This document shows, piece after piece, positions 44,070 to 53,775 of a DNA stretch of 64,000 nt. Source of the stretch: Xylona heveae TC161 (taxonomy: Eukaryota; Ascomycota; Xylonomycetes; Xylonales; Xylonaceae); contig NW_017264207.1 of the NCBI RefSeq assembly GCF_001619985.1, forward strand, positions 377,294 through 441,293. The letters run 5' to 3'. The notes below the pieces were generated by a model. The model was not told the origin of the DNA. It did not search any database and saw only the letters and a list, made by a program, of their open reading frames with translations. The position numbers were made by a program, and so were the translations under genes. Each line of letters opens with the position of its first letter. Positions within the stretch are counted from its first letter, which is position 1.

Positions 44070-45284
44070 TTACTTGACCTCGCCATCTGTCTCAACAACA
44101 TAGACCTCAACGTCTTGCTCATCTTGGTCACCATAATCCTCATCGTCGTCGTCGGTTTGGGCTTCCTCCGGAGGGACTCCAAACCTCTCACAGTCGAAAA
44201 AGGTGCCTTCAACATCATCCCACTCACCGGCTGCTTCATCATCTGGGAAGAAAAGGGGCTCCGTGATATCGTCCTGTGCTCCCCTAGATATCGGTATCGG
44301 CAAAGAATATGGGATAGACTTCCCTATTCGCGGCTTTACCGCTAGATCTAGACGGGACTACGGATTGCATAAGTATTGACGCTCTTCTAGTGCAATGTGA
44401 AATAGAGCAACTCACGTTCGAGCCAATTCTCTTATTGAACCATAAGCCAGAGGCAAAGACAACTTTTAACTCATCCCCCTGGAATGAGTGGACACGTTAA
44501 CAATGAACCCGTTGAGTTGGGCCAACCTATGTCACTCACCTTGCCTTCAAAATGGTTCCATCCTGAATCGCTCCTTCCCTCATACCAGCCTGCATGTGGC
44601 CCCAGCTCGCCGATGCCCGTCATACCAATGTCGAAACCTAGAAAGACTTCATTTGACGGGTTTTGCCAAGCGGTCAGGGAACATCTAGCCGTGGCATAAG
44701 TCTGCGTGACGACAAATATGCCGTGTGACTTGATTTCCTCTGCAAGTGGACCATGCAGCAGGGCCCGGCCATTTTCCTTAACCCAATTGCGAAAAGGCGA
44801 TTCATAGTAAAATGCTTCGTGAATTATCGGGGCTGCGGTGACCAGAACTGCGCCGAAATCAGATGTCATTTTATACTTTAACTGTACACTTGCTTGGGCC
44901 GGCAAAAGTGTCAAAGCTCCACTGCAGTATCATCCGTTGTGAGCATTCTGGATGCCGTTGAAATTTGCAGCTTGAACTCAAGGTGCCTTACTCGACGCCA
45001 CCGGAGAAATCACCAGTGTAAGAATTTACTTTTGTGGAGACCTTCGGTCCCCATCCCTTGATCTCTTCTCGTGGTGCCCGGGAGAGTTCACCGGGCTCTT
45101 TGAGGTTGCGACGCTTTAGAGCATCCTTGTTGGTCAAGTCGGTGATTGGATTCCAGAATCCTGAACCGTCAAAATACCCCACGGAGCCAGGTTTCAAGAT
45201 CGTATTTGAGGTTGGTTTGTACAATGCAAATCCAAAAGGGTGATTTTTCATGCGCTCAGCGTATGTCAAATGAAGAGGCCCCAT
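44070..45284 (-). CDS. Gasdermin-like pore-forming protein candidate
   Basis: This protein of about 313 residues (328 with an alternative splice) comes from exons 44992-45284, 44540-44921, 44416-44478 and a last exon from about 44273 to 44070. Homologues with the same N-terminus (FALYKPTSNTILKPGSVGYFD) are common in fungi, usually without a name. The core resembles the gasdermin N-domain. After a strand region (DFGAVLVTAAPIIHEAFYY) and a helix, HGIFVVTQTYATARCSLTAW matches the LYVVTEVxxT strand of animal gasdermins. A membrane-hairpin-like Gly/Ile stretch then leads to KVVFASGLWFN, which corresponds to their final strand. A C-terminal tail of about 67 residues, very acidic (DDDDEDYGDQDEQD), would be the removable inhibitory part. 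It is divergent from a TPR-CHAT protease, the known partner type of fungal gasdermins. The start is the first in-frame ATG. The fold call is inference from pattern and context. The gene looks intact. Confidence 0.6.
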
Positions 45285-45887
45285 ATTGGACAATCCTGGT
45301 TAAGTGACAGGGAGCAAGTGGTGAGGCGTCCCTGAATATTATACGGAGTAAGCTCTAGGCAACCTCACAGTTGTCTTGGAAGTTGGGAGCGGTGATAGCC
45401 AAGTGACCAATCAAACTCCCCGGCAAGTGTCCAGCTGAGGCTGCAAGCGCCCCGTCCCCGCACAGGAATCAATCGATCGACCGGAAAGACAACCCATAAT
45501 AAGTTACTGGAACGGCTGAAAATTCAGAGAAACCTTGAACGCTTTGCAAAAATAACAATAAAGAGCCTTTTTTTTTCTGTCTTTCGCAATAGCCTATTAT
45601 TATTCCGGTTTACAACTTTATGCTAGAGATCTCACCACAGTTCTGCTCGTGCAGTGCGATTTGACTGACGAAGTTGCGCTTCTTTCGGATTGTCGATCAC
45701 GACTCTTCCCTGTTGTCAACCCCCAGTTTCAAGGTTGCTAGGGGATCTAAAAAGCGGGTACAGTACTGCGCTGTGATGCAATCGTTCCATGGGAGCTGGG
45801 AGCAACTAACGAGCTGCCAACAGGTATCAATTGGTTACTATTGGCTCCGCAGTAGTCTCGCCAACCGGCGCGTTTAATACGAGTATC
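45285..45887. promoter_or_regulatory. Shared promoter of the gasdermin-like / CHAT pair
   Basis: These 603 bp lie between divergent start codons. They include a T run (about 45568-45576) and no gene. A shared bidirectional promoter would allow joint expression of the pore protein and its protease. No specific site is claimed. Confidence 0.5.
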
Positions 45888-48800
45888 ATGTCGAATCGGG
45901 AGAGGTTGGATCTCCGGATCAAATTTTTGGCCAAGATCTTGAAAGATGAAGCACAGAGGTTGTTGGCAGGGTTGGAGACACCTCCGGCCTTTAGGCTGGT
46001 CGATCGGATGATCCTTGGTCAAGCCGTCTTCCTTCGCTACCGGACGGGCACCGACAATGACTTTGGCGACTCGAACATAGCTATCGATGCCTTAAAGTCT
46101 GCTCTCACGTGCATTCCTATTCCAAACTCCAACAAAAACGATTCCCTTGCAGCATTTGTGCACTTTAAACTTGGTAATGTATATCTCGAGCGGTTACTAC
46201 GAACAGGTAGACGCCGTGATGCAGACGATGCCGAAACACATTTTAAACAAGCAGTGGGGCATAAGCGCAGCCATTTCAGGGTCATTGCGAACCTGGCATG
46301 GATTTGTCGATATAGGTATGAAATGACAGGTACAAAAAGATTTCTGGAAGATGGGTTGCAGCTAGTGGAAAATGCCATTGTTCAGGCTCCGTCGGACCAT
46401 TCAGCCCTGCCTTTTCTACTCGAAGCGTGCGGGTTGATTTTACTGTCAAGATCCGAGCTAGATGGCGCAACTCAAGATCTGGATCTGGCTATTGAGCTAC
46501 TTCGCACCTCGGCCAACCTCTCAAGCAAAAAGAGGAATGACCTCGTGAGATTTCATTTGAATCTCAGTCAAGCTTTGTGTAAACGTTTTACCATATCCGA
46601 ACAAAAGCCTGATTTCGACCAAGCTGTCTCGGAGCTCGAGACAGTCATCGCGGTCCCTGACAAGCTTCCTCGGGATATTGCTCTTTGTTATGCTTTTCGA
46701 GGATCATTACTTTTGATCCAATTTTCCTACTGGAAGGACAAGAAGGATCTCGAAGAAGGCTTGCGATCTGGTGTTGAACTTGTTCGCGCTCTCATGAAGC
46801 ACGGCCACGTTCCTACCATAAATGACATGTTTGTGACGATCGGGGAGGTCATGAGGATCCGATATTTTAAGCTTGGCCATAGTGACAACCTTTCTGAAGC
46901 GTATGCTTGCATTAAAAAAGGTTGCAACAATACACAGCTGCGCTCTTCAGACTGGCGAAGCCGACGTGTTGAAACATATGCATTGTATTTACTTGGGATG
47001 GTACAGCGGAATCGATATAACAAGTTTGGGAGCCCGGCTTTTCTTGAAGAATCCATTTCAGCCTTTCGCCTATCAGCTGCAATCACCAACCCACATCATG
47101 CGAGCTTTGCAGTGCGGGCTTCTGAATTATGTGATGTTCTTCGAAAGAGATACGAGGCGACCCACGCAAGCCCAGCACAAAGGAAAGCCGATCTCGAAGA
47201 GGCGTCAGCATGGCTTGTTCGAGCTCTGCGAGCGCCCATGCCCCCGTCACCCAGGGACCGGGCCAGGTTCGCCATTGAGATTGGACACTATATTTGGGAG
47301 GCACAGAAAGCAGGGCGAAACATTTCTGCCGTCGACAACGCGCTCCACAACTATGAGAAAGCAGTTGAATTTGCTACGACGGAGTTCGACACTCAGATCG
47401 ATGCCTGGCACAATCTAGCAAAGGCATATATTATGAAGGGAGATCTCTTACACGATATGAAAGCCTACGAAGCGGCCTCCGACCAGGTGAAACTGATTGA
47501 GGAAAGCATGGACAAGATGAAGGAAAAAGCTACTGGCATCATGCCAACACAGGCTCGACTTTATACTGCGCAGTATAAGCTTTCAGGCGAAAAGCGTCAT
47601 GGAGAACAAGCTATCGAAGTGAACTACAAAATCTTCAATAATTCAAGATATGACCTGCGCGTCAAGGTACAAGCTGCCTTGGAGAACGGTAATTTAGAGC
47701 GCCAAGTGAATTCAGACACGAAGGCTTGCGCAGAGGCAATAGCAACTGCAATGGATTTGATGCTTAGGTATACTTCAGAAGGCTACAGCCGCTCAGATCA
47801 GCTGAGCGTCATCCGAGAGTATTCAAAACTTCCCAACCTTGCTGCGCTCGCAGCTGTCCTCGCGGGAGGCGACGTTCTCCAAATAGTACAGATTTTTGAG
47901 AAAGGCAGAAGTATTATCTGGGATAGATTGCTCTCCTGGAGAAGCCCAGTTAATGAGCTTCGTGAAAAGCAACAAGATCTCGCGGACCGACTTGTCGAAA
48001 TTCGGAACAAGCTCTTGCGCAAAGAAGAACGCCATCGAATCTTCAATGATGTCGAGTTAGATCGATTCCAACTCGCCACTGAGTACGACGAAATTATGAT
48101 AAAAATTCGATCGCAGGAAGAATTCAAGGACTTTTTACTGCCGCCGAAGACTGTTGAAAAGCTCAATGCGCACGCAGTCGACGGACCAGTTGTTATTATT
48201 GTTCCCGGTGCTGTAGCTGTGGCGTTGATCATAACTTCCGCCAAATCTTTTACTCTAAATCTGCCCAAATTCGGCGACGACCAGTGCAACAAAGCTTTTG
48301 AATCTATACAGAAAGCTCTCTCAACTAGTGATTCTGGAATGATGCATGATTTATTGAGATGGCTCTGGATTTCTGCCGCTCTGCCCGTTCTTGAAAGCCT
48401 GGGCTTCCATGGGCGTCGAACCCCGGACGAGCAGCTACCGCGGCTTTGGTGGATCACTAGCGGCTTCGTCAACCTCCTTCCACTACACGCAGCGGGCGAT
48501 CACGAAAAGGCAGCAGAGATAGGAGAGCCATGTACTCTTCTCGACCGAGCCATCTGTTCTTACAGCCCAACGCTCAAAGCATTGTCTTATGCGAAAACTC
48601 GAATGCGAGATCTCGTATCCAGGAGCAGGAAAAATAATGCCAATCGATCGGTATTACTAGCAGCAATGGAAACAACGATGGAGAGGAAACCCTTGCCGAA
48701 CACTCCAAAGGAAGTGGATGCTGTTGCTTCTATTCTGGGAGCCCAATTCTCAATCAGGAAATACATCAAGCCGCTTCCCACCAAGAGAGACGTTGTCCTT

Positions 48801-49253
48801 GGGCTGAGACAGTGTACGATAGCTCATCTGGCTTGCCATGGCGAAGTGAACAACCAAGATCCCCTCAAAAGCAGAATATTACTTGCTGATTGGGGTCGCT
48901 GCTCTCTGAATGTAAATTCTCTTATGAGAATGACCATCTCAAACTGCCAACTTGCATATCTATCCGCGTGCGAAACTGCGGTCAACAGGGATCCCGCATT
49001 GAGAGACGAGGGTCTGCACCTGTCAGGTGCATTTCAAATGGCCGGCGTTCCGAACACCATTGCTACTTCGTGGGAAATCATGGATATCGAATCCGTTCAG
49101 GTTGCAATTGACTTTTATAATGGACTGAAGGGCCCAAACGGAGAAATTGACGTAAGCAAATCCGCTGCTTCTCTCAATTCTGCGGTGCTGCGTATGAGAA
49201 ACGCAAAACTGAGTCCTCTTGTCTGGGCCGCCTATATACACTTTGGCGTTTAG
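45888..49253 (+). CDS. TPR-CHAT caspase-like protease
   Basis: This is a 1,121-residue intronless protein whose C-terminal third is a CHAT (caspase HetF-associated with TPRs) peptidase. The dyad is visible: His984 in AHLACHGE and Cys1028 in YLSACETA, 44 residues apart as expected for clan CD. Around it are PNTPKEVDAVASILGAQFS, the strand RILLADW, and GAFQMAGVPNTIATSWEI. The first two thirds are helical TPR-like units (for example VHFKLGNVYLERLLRTGR, FHLNLSQALCKRF, CYAFRGSLLLIQFSYW) that would sense a ligand or partner. No NACHT or NB-ARC domain is present. An open frame extends upstream of 45888 but has no ATG. MSNRERLDLRIKFLAK is taken as the N-terminus. In fungi and bacteria CHAT proteases beside gasdermins cut off the inhibitory tail. 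That role here is inferred. Confidence 0.88.
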   Translation: MSNRERLDLRIKFLAKILKDEAQRLLAGLETPPAFRLVDRMILGQAVFLRYRTGTDNDFGDSNIAIDALKSALTCIPIPNSNKNDSLAAFVHFKLGNVYLERLLRTGRRRDADDAETHFKQAVGHKRSHFRVIANLAWICRYRYEMTGTKRFLEDGLQLVENAIVQAPSDHSALPFLLEACGLILLSRSELDGATQDLDLAIELLRTSANLSSKKRNDLVRFHLNLSQALCKRFTISEQKPDFDQAVSELETVIAVPDKLPRDIALCYAFRGSLLLIQFSYWKDKKDLEEGLRSGVELVRALMKHGHVPTINDMFVTIGEVMRIRYFKLGHSDNLSEAYACIKKGCNNTQLRSSDWRSRRVETYALYLLGMVQRNRYNKFGSPAFLEESISAFRLSAAITNPHHASFAVRASELCDVLRKRYEATHASPAQRKADLEEASAWLVRALRAPMPPSPRDRARFAIEIGHYIWEAQKAGRNISAVDNALHNYEKAVEFATTEFDTQIDAWHNLAKAYIMKGDLLHDMKAYEAASDQVKLIEESMDKMKEKATGIMPTQARLYTAQYKLSGEKRHGEQAIEVNYKIFNNSRYDLRVKVQAALENGNLERQVNSDTKACAEAIATAMDLMLRYTSEGYSRSDQLSVIREYSKLPNLAALAAVLAGGDVLQIVQIFEKGRSIIWDRLLSWRSPVNELREKQQDLADRLVEIRNKLLRKEERHRIFNDVELDRFQLATEYDEIMIKIRSQEEFKDFLLPPKTVEKLNAHAVDGPVVIIVPGAVAVALIITSAKSFTLNLPKFGDDQCNKAFESIQKALSTSDSGMMHDLLRWLWISAALPVLESLGFHGRRTPDEQLPRLWWITSGFVNLLPLHAAGDHEKAAEIGEPCTLLDRAICSYSPTLKALSYAKTRMRDLVSRSRKNNANRSVLLAAMETTMERKPLPNTPKEVDAVASILGAQFSIRKYIKPLPTKRDVVLGLRQCTIAHLACHGEVNNQDPLKSRILLADWGRCSLNVNSLMRMTISNCQLAYLSACETAVNRDPALRDEGLHLSGAFQMAGVPNTIATSWEIMDIESVQVAIDFYNGLKGPNGEIDVSKSAASLNSAVLRMRNAKLSPLVWAAYIHFGV

Positions 49254-49384
49254 ATATTGTCACCGTTGTGTCCATCTATATCTGTTTTGCTAAGAGGGGT
49301 GTAATGAGCATTCCTTGACATTGAACGATACTCTTGAAGGATAATGCTTTTTGCAGTTCCAAATAAACGGCTCGACCAATGCTT

Positions 49385-50120
49385 TTAGTTCAAGGTTGAA
49401 CTCTCTTGCTTCTCGGGGGTTAGGTCTCTGAACTTTCTGTATAACAATACAGTGAGTGGATCGCTTTTGCAAAGATTTTGAGACTGCTCCTGGCCCTCGT
49501 ACTTGAATCCGCAGCGCTCCAAAACCCGGCCGCTCGCGATATTATGTTCGAAAACCTTGGCCACCACGCTTTGAAGCTCAGTATGGCGGGCAAAAAACCA
49601 GTTCAAAAATCCTTTGAGGGCTTCTGTAGCGTATCCGCGGCCCCAAGTCGCCGGGTGAAATCTGTACGCGACTTTTGCATGCTCGAAGGCTCCAACAATT
49701 CCAATCACTGTATCAGAAGAAGGCACCAGTGACTTAGTCGATGTCGACGTTGCTACAATGTCGGTTTCGAGAATGGATTGCAGGTGCTCATCGACGCCTT
49801 TCAGGGCTTCGGGACGCAAGAACACTACATGGATACTCCTTGCTTGACCAATTGGATTGTTTTCCAGAAGACCAGAGGAAACGAGATTCTCAGTTTCCGC
49901 AAAGGTCAGTCCTCTGCCCATTTTTCTGTAACAGAAAGAAGAATTAATTTCATGCTCCATCAGAAGGCTATGGGGAATCTTACGTCCATCTTCCTACTTC
50001 TTCCAGCTTGCATATATTATGGATGGCCTCTATATCGGAAAGCTTGACAGGTCGTAGACATAGCCTGGGCGTGATGACCCATTGGGGTGCTGTGTGATTT
50101 GCTTCAATTGAGCTTTGCAT
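49385..50120 (-). CDS. GNAT-family N-acetyltransferase
   Basis: This is an acetyl-CoA-dependent acyltransferase of the RimJ/RimL-like (Acetyltransf_3) type. Exon 1 (start 50120, MQSSIEANHTAPQW) carries the N-terminal strand TPRLCLRPVKLSD typical of the family. An intron after GRWT leads to KMGRGLTFAETEN. Family marks are the strand VIGIVGAF, then AYRFHPATWGRGYATEALKGF (the Q/RxxGxG/A acetyl-CoA loop in the form GRGYAT), and NIASGRVLERCGFKYEG near the end. Length is about 235 residues. The substrate is unknown. It is convergent with the CHAT gene. A role in a modification or detoxification step is possible but not shown. Confidence 0.85.
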
Positions 50121-50948
50121 GGCTTATATGATATTTTTGCGGGCTATCCCGAAGTATCATGAACAAGGAATAGACTAGTATTTCTAAGAGATTCTCAAGC
50201 GGGATGTATGTTATAATAAATAGAATTTAAAGTTTCTTCACAAAACATGAAGAAGAGACTCATGACCAAAAAGCTCAGAGTCTAAGCCCCAAAGGAGGAG
50301 TCCAGAAATTCTTTCTCCGTAATGTCATGTCGGTGATAGCAGGAAATGACTCAGATATTTAGATAACGAAAGTCGGCGACCGAATATTACGCCCGAACAA
50401 ATAGTGTATAGTATAATATCATCTTACCTACAGATACGGCAAGAACTGGGACAGAACAGGACCACTAGCGTGAACACCGCATAGTAAAGGCGGCAGAGAT
50501 GATCTGATAACCTTAAACTTCTATCGAACCTCCATCTCTTTGAGGTAATTTCAGCACCGACTTTCCCAGAAAGAGACAGTAACTTAGTCTTAAGGAGGGC
50601 GGTCAGTGTCCATGTGATAAGCGCTCGGTCTCGGCAGCTTTTACCGCCTTGACCGACGACGAGCTCCAGACCAAAGGGGACGAGCCTATCAGTGATGATA
50701 TGCGATAAGCAAGCTTCTGTCATCTTGAGGTTGCGGTGATTTGAGCCTATTCGTGATTGAGCTGCTTTCCAGATACGAGGCCATGAGTTCGAGGATGTCA
50801 AAATGAATTTCTTGTTCCCGAATTTTGTTTGACGTCGCTCTTTCACCCCGGTGTTTAGCTCGGAATTGCCCCGCAAGGGTAAGGCCGCTGCTCCCGATAA
50901 CCTTCTCGATAGCGTGGAACTTGGGACGAGGGTCTGAGAACATCGAAA
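50121..50948. promoter_or_regulatory. Divergent region between GNAT and MFS genes
   Basis: These 830 bp lie between outward-facing starts. A minus-strand frame (50424-50993) overlaps the MFS start and lacks any family signature, so it is not called. Promoters of both genes should lie here. Confidence 0.5.
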
Positions 50949-52834
50949 ATGAGAAAGCCATCTGACCGGAATGATCCTGATGAGCGCGATCATTTGCTAC
51001 GGCATATTTCAGAAACGTGTCAGACAAAGAAGACGGTGCCAAAATGCGGAAGGTTGTCGCCGAAATTTTTGACTTTTATGGTTCTGCTTTTTGTTGTCCT
51101 TGTCGAATTCCCTGGAAACCTTGCGCAAGCCCCACGAATGCGTATTATAGAATCTATCATCTGTAGAAATTTTTATGGCGAGCATAATCCCAGGCTGATT
51201 GGAACCGGGCCACGAGGCGAAGTGGATGAAAAGTTCTGCAAAATCGACGAGATTCAGAAGCAGTTTGCCTTGCTCAAAGGCATGCAGGACTTCTTTGATG
51301 CTTTGCCCGGTATGTACTGCTACCGAGCAACCTGAACTGCTGGCTAATGTACTTGCTCTCAGGCGCCTTTTTAAGTCTACCACTCGGCATGATAGCTGAC
51401 AAGCACGGAAGAAAATGGCTTCTAGTTGCGGCTTACAGCTCATTATGGTGTGCATTTGTTTGGGTTTATATTGTCTGTATGTTGAGCTCAGAACCCTTTT
51501 TTTTCGGTATGGCCATTTATAATAAATTCCCGAAAATAGGCGCATTTCCATCTTATATACCGATCCATTGGATCTGGTTCTCTGGCGCATTTAGCATTCT
51601 CGGCGGAGGCAGCGCATTTGCGTCTGCACTACTATTTGTCGTGATAGCAGATTTTACCTCCGATGCGCAGAGGTATCTTCACGCCTAAAGCACCTGCATC
51701 TTTGACCAATTATTGACTAGTGCTAGAGCAAACAGGTTCTTCTGCGTTTCAGCGGCCCTCCTGGCCACTGATGTAATTGCTTCTCCTCTTAGCTCAGTGT
51801 TAATGCGACATAATCCGTGGATTCCGATTAGTATTGCTGTGGTAATTTTCGCCTTTGCAATTCCAGCATCTTTTATCATGCCGGAGACACTAGGATACCA
51901 AAGGGAGCCAGAACATGAGCAACCTGGAACGGAGCAAGAAGATCAGCCATTCTTTCCTTCGGATAACACTTCCGATAGCAAGAGTTCAATGAAGCAGCAT
52001 ATCCTGGATGCGTTCGTCTCGGCTCGAGCAACTCTTCGGGACTGGCGAGTAATATTGCTAGTAACATCGTTTATATTCTTCATGCAGGCCATCGAATCCG
52101 TTAGACTCTTGCTTTTATATGTTTCCAAGAGATACGGCTGGCCGCTAGCGAAGGTAAAGCCCGTACCTTTGCAAAGCCCTTTGACGCTAACAATATTACG
52201 CAGACGGCTTTTATTAATTCAGCCCGCTCTATTACCTGCCTCATTGTTTTGTTGGTTGCCCTTCCCTCCATCAGCGAGTATCTGGTCGAGCGGAGAGGCT
52301 TTAGTCCTCAGGAAAAAGACCTGTGGCTCGCCCGTACAAGTGTCATGATCCAAGCCACCGGCCTATTCGTAGAAGGCTTGGCTCCTAGGGCCGATCTTAT
52401 GCTAGCAGGTACGCAACCACCCTCAACTGTTCTAAGCTCTGTGTCTTTCCTCAATAGCTTACTTCTAGAGGATAGGTACAATATTTGCTACCACTGCCGT
52501 CGGTGCCCCGCATCTTATTCGTAGCCTGGCGACTTCTTTGGTTGAGCCTCATCAAGTGGGCCGTCTTTATGCCATTACGTCGGTTGTATCAACTGTTAGT
52601 ATGATGACCGCCGGACCCATTTTGGCGGGGCTCTTTAATCTAGGCATCGACGCTGGCAGCGGCTGGCTTGGCTTGCCTTACTTTTACTGTGCCGTGCTAG
52701 GTTCTGTTTTCGCAATTGGACTCTGGCTGGTAACCGTGAAGAAAGCAGATGAAGACAGAGACACAGAGGATAGCGGCTCGGAGAATTTACCAGAAGCACC
52801 AACCTCTACAACTCTTGGAAGTCTCTCACAGTAA
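50949..52834 (+). CDS. MFS transporter (SLC46-like type)
   Basis: This is a twelve-helix major facilitator transporter of about 510 residues, with at least four short introns. The first segment (FLTFMVLLFVVLVEFPGNLAQAPRMRIIE) and the following CRNFY are typical of a fungal SLC46-like group. After an intron, GAFLSLPLGMIADKHGRKW is the MFS loop 2-3 signature (G-x4-D-x-x-GRK). Further joins give DAQSARANRFF, then WPLAK/TAFINSARS, then MLAG/TIFATTAVGAPHLIR. The C-terminal half ends with GSENLPEAPTSTTLGSLSQ. The central loop is polar and acidic. All joins keep frame, so the gene appears intact. Substrate is unknown. Its position suggests an accessory efflux or uptake role. Confidence 0.85.
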
Positions 52835-53662
52835 GCCAGATTATGAAGAAACGAAACAACAGGAGATTTACGGCGCAGGGCGGGCAAGCATTGCACAATT
52901 GCTATGTTTGGAAAATATGATCGGTTCGATATCCCTCTTACCTTTGTTTACTCTCGTAGAGCGGGCTAACCATAGCGCAGCTCTGACGAGGTAAGCTATT
53001 CGGAGATTTCAACACATAGCTAGAGGTGTTCATAAGGGCATGTATAAATCTGGCCTTTCATTATTTTTTCTAAGTGAGGTCAAGGTCATATGGATGACTG
53101 CCTTTCACTCCGACGAACTGATGACCTCGGCGATACATTGCAACGCTACACGGAACAAGCAGCGGCGCGAACGGAAGATAGTGCCCAGAATGGTTTTTCT
53201 ACTAGTCTTTGGGTTCATATTGCCCAGCACAGCTTGGGCAAAGGATTGTTGTGAGATTGAATCAACTACGTTCTCTGTTTGAGAGAAGGATTTCACCCTC
53301 ATACTGTACTTCTGGTTGATGCCGGCAGTCTTAACGCCGAGAACGCCATGTGAAGTGGGAAGGTTGAAAGTAATTTAAATGGATATAAATGGAATTTCAT
53401 ACCGCAAAACGGGTCTTGGATCAAGGCCACTACTAGACCAGTTTTTCTCGTCGCAGCGAATTCATTAGAGAACTCTGAGCAAGAACGGCTGCTACTACGA
53501 TGTTTCAATTGTAAATACCACTGCTTTTCACGTTCGAACATAGTCCAAGAAATGGCAAAAATAATTTGAACGCCTGCCTCCAAGGATTATTTTTTACCGA
53601 AGAACGTTAAAAACATATCTGAGAAACAAAGACGATATATAAAAAAAAGAAAAAAAGATGTT
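52835..53662. other. Gene-free region between MFS gene and tRNA-Leu
   Basis: These 830 bp contain a short frame at 53040-53282 that carries a hydrophobic stretch but no start context or relatives I recognise. It is not called as a gene. Confidence 0.5.
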
Positions 53663-53775
53663 GCGAGCTGTGAGGTTCGAACTCACGCGGGTCTCCCCAG
53701 CAGAGAATTGTCGAGAAAACGAAAAGATCGTTACCAACTTAAATCTGCCGCCTTAGACCACTCGGCCAAACTCGC
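53663..53775 (-). tRNA. tRNA-Leu (UAA) with an intron of about 30 nt
   Basis: On the minus strand the acceptor strands are GCGAGTT and AGCTCGC. The D arm is TGGCCGAGTGGTCTAAGGCG and the anticodon stem is GCAGA/TCTGC. The loop TTTAAG gives anticodon TAA. The variable arm is long (TGGGGAGACCCGCG), as in class II tRNAs. The T arm is GTGAG-TTCGAAC-CTCAC. An intron of about 30 nt follows the anticodon. It marks the right side of the accessory block. Confidence 0.93.

Noticed and set aside
45831-45887. Upstream extension of the CHAT protein
   Set aside because: The frame is open but contains no ATG before 45888. The extension would need a non-standard start or an unseen exon.
46873-47418. 181-codon plus-strand frame inside the CHAT gene
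   Set aside because: It is an alternative frame of the TPR-coding region with no domain.
50424-50993. 189-codon minus-strand frame between GNAT and MFS genes
   Set aside because: It overlaps the MFS first exon on the other strand and shows no family motif.
53040-53282. 80-codon frame with a hydrophobic segment
   Set aside because: The hydrophobic segment is internal and preceded by a basic stretch unlike a signal peptide. No relatives were recognised.
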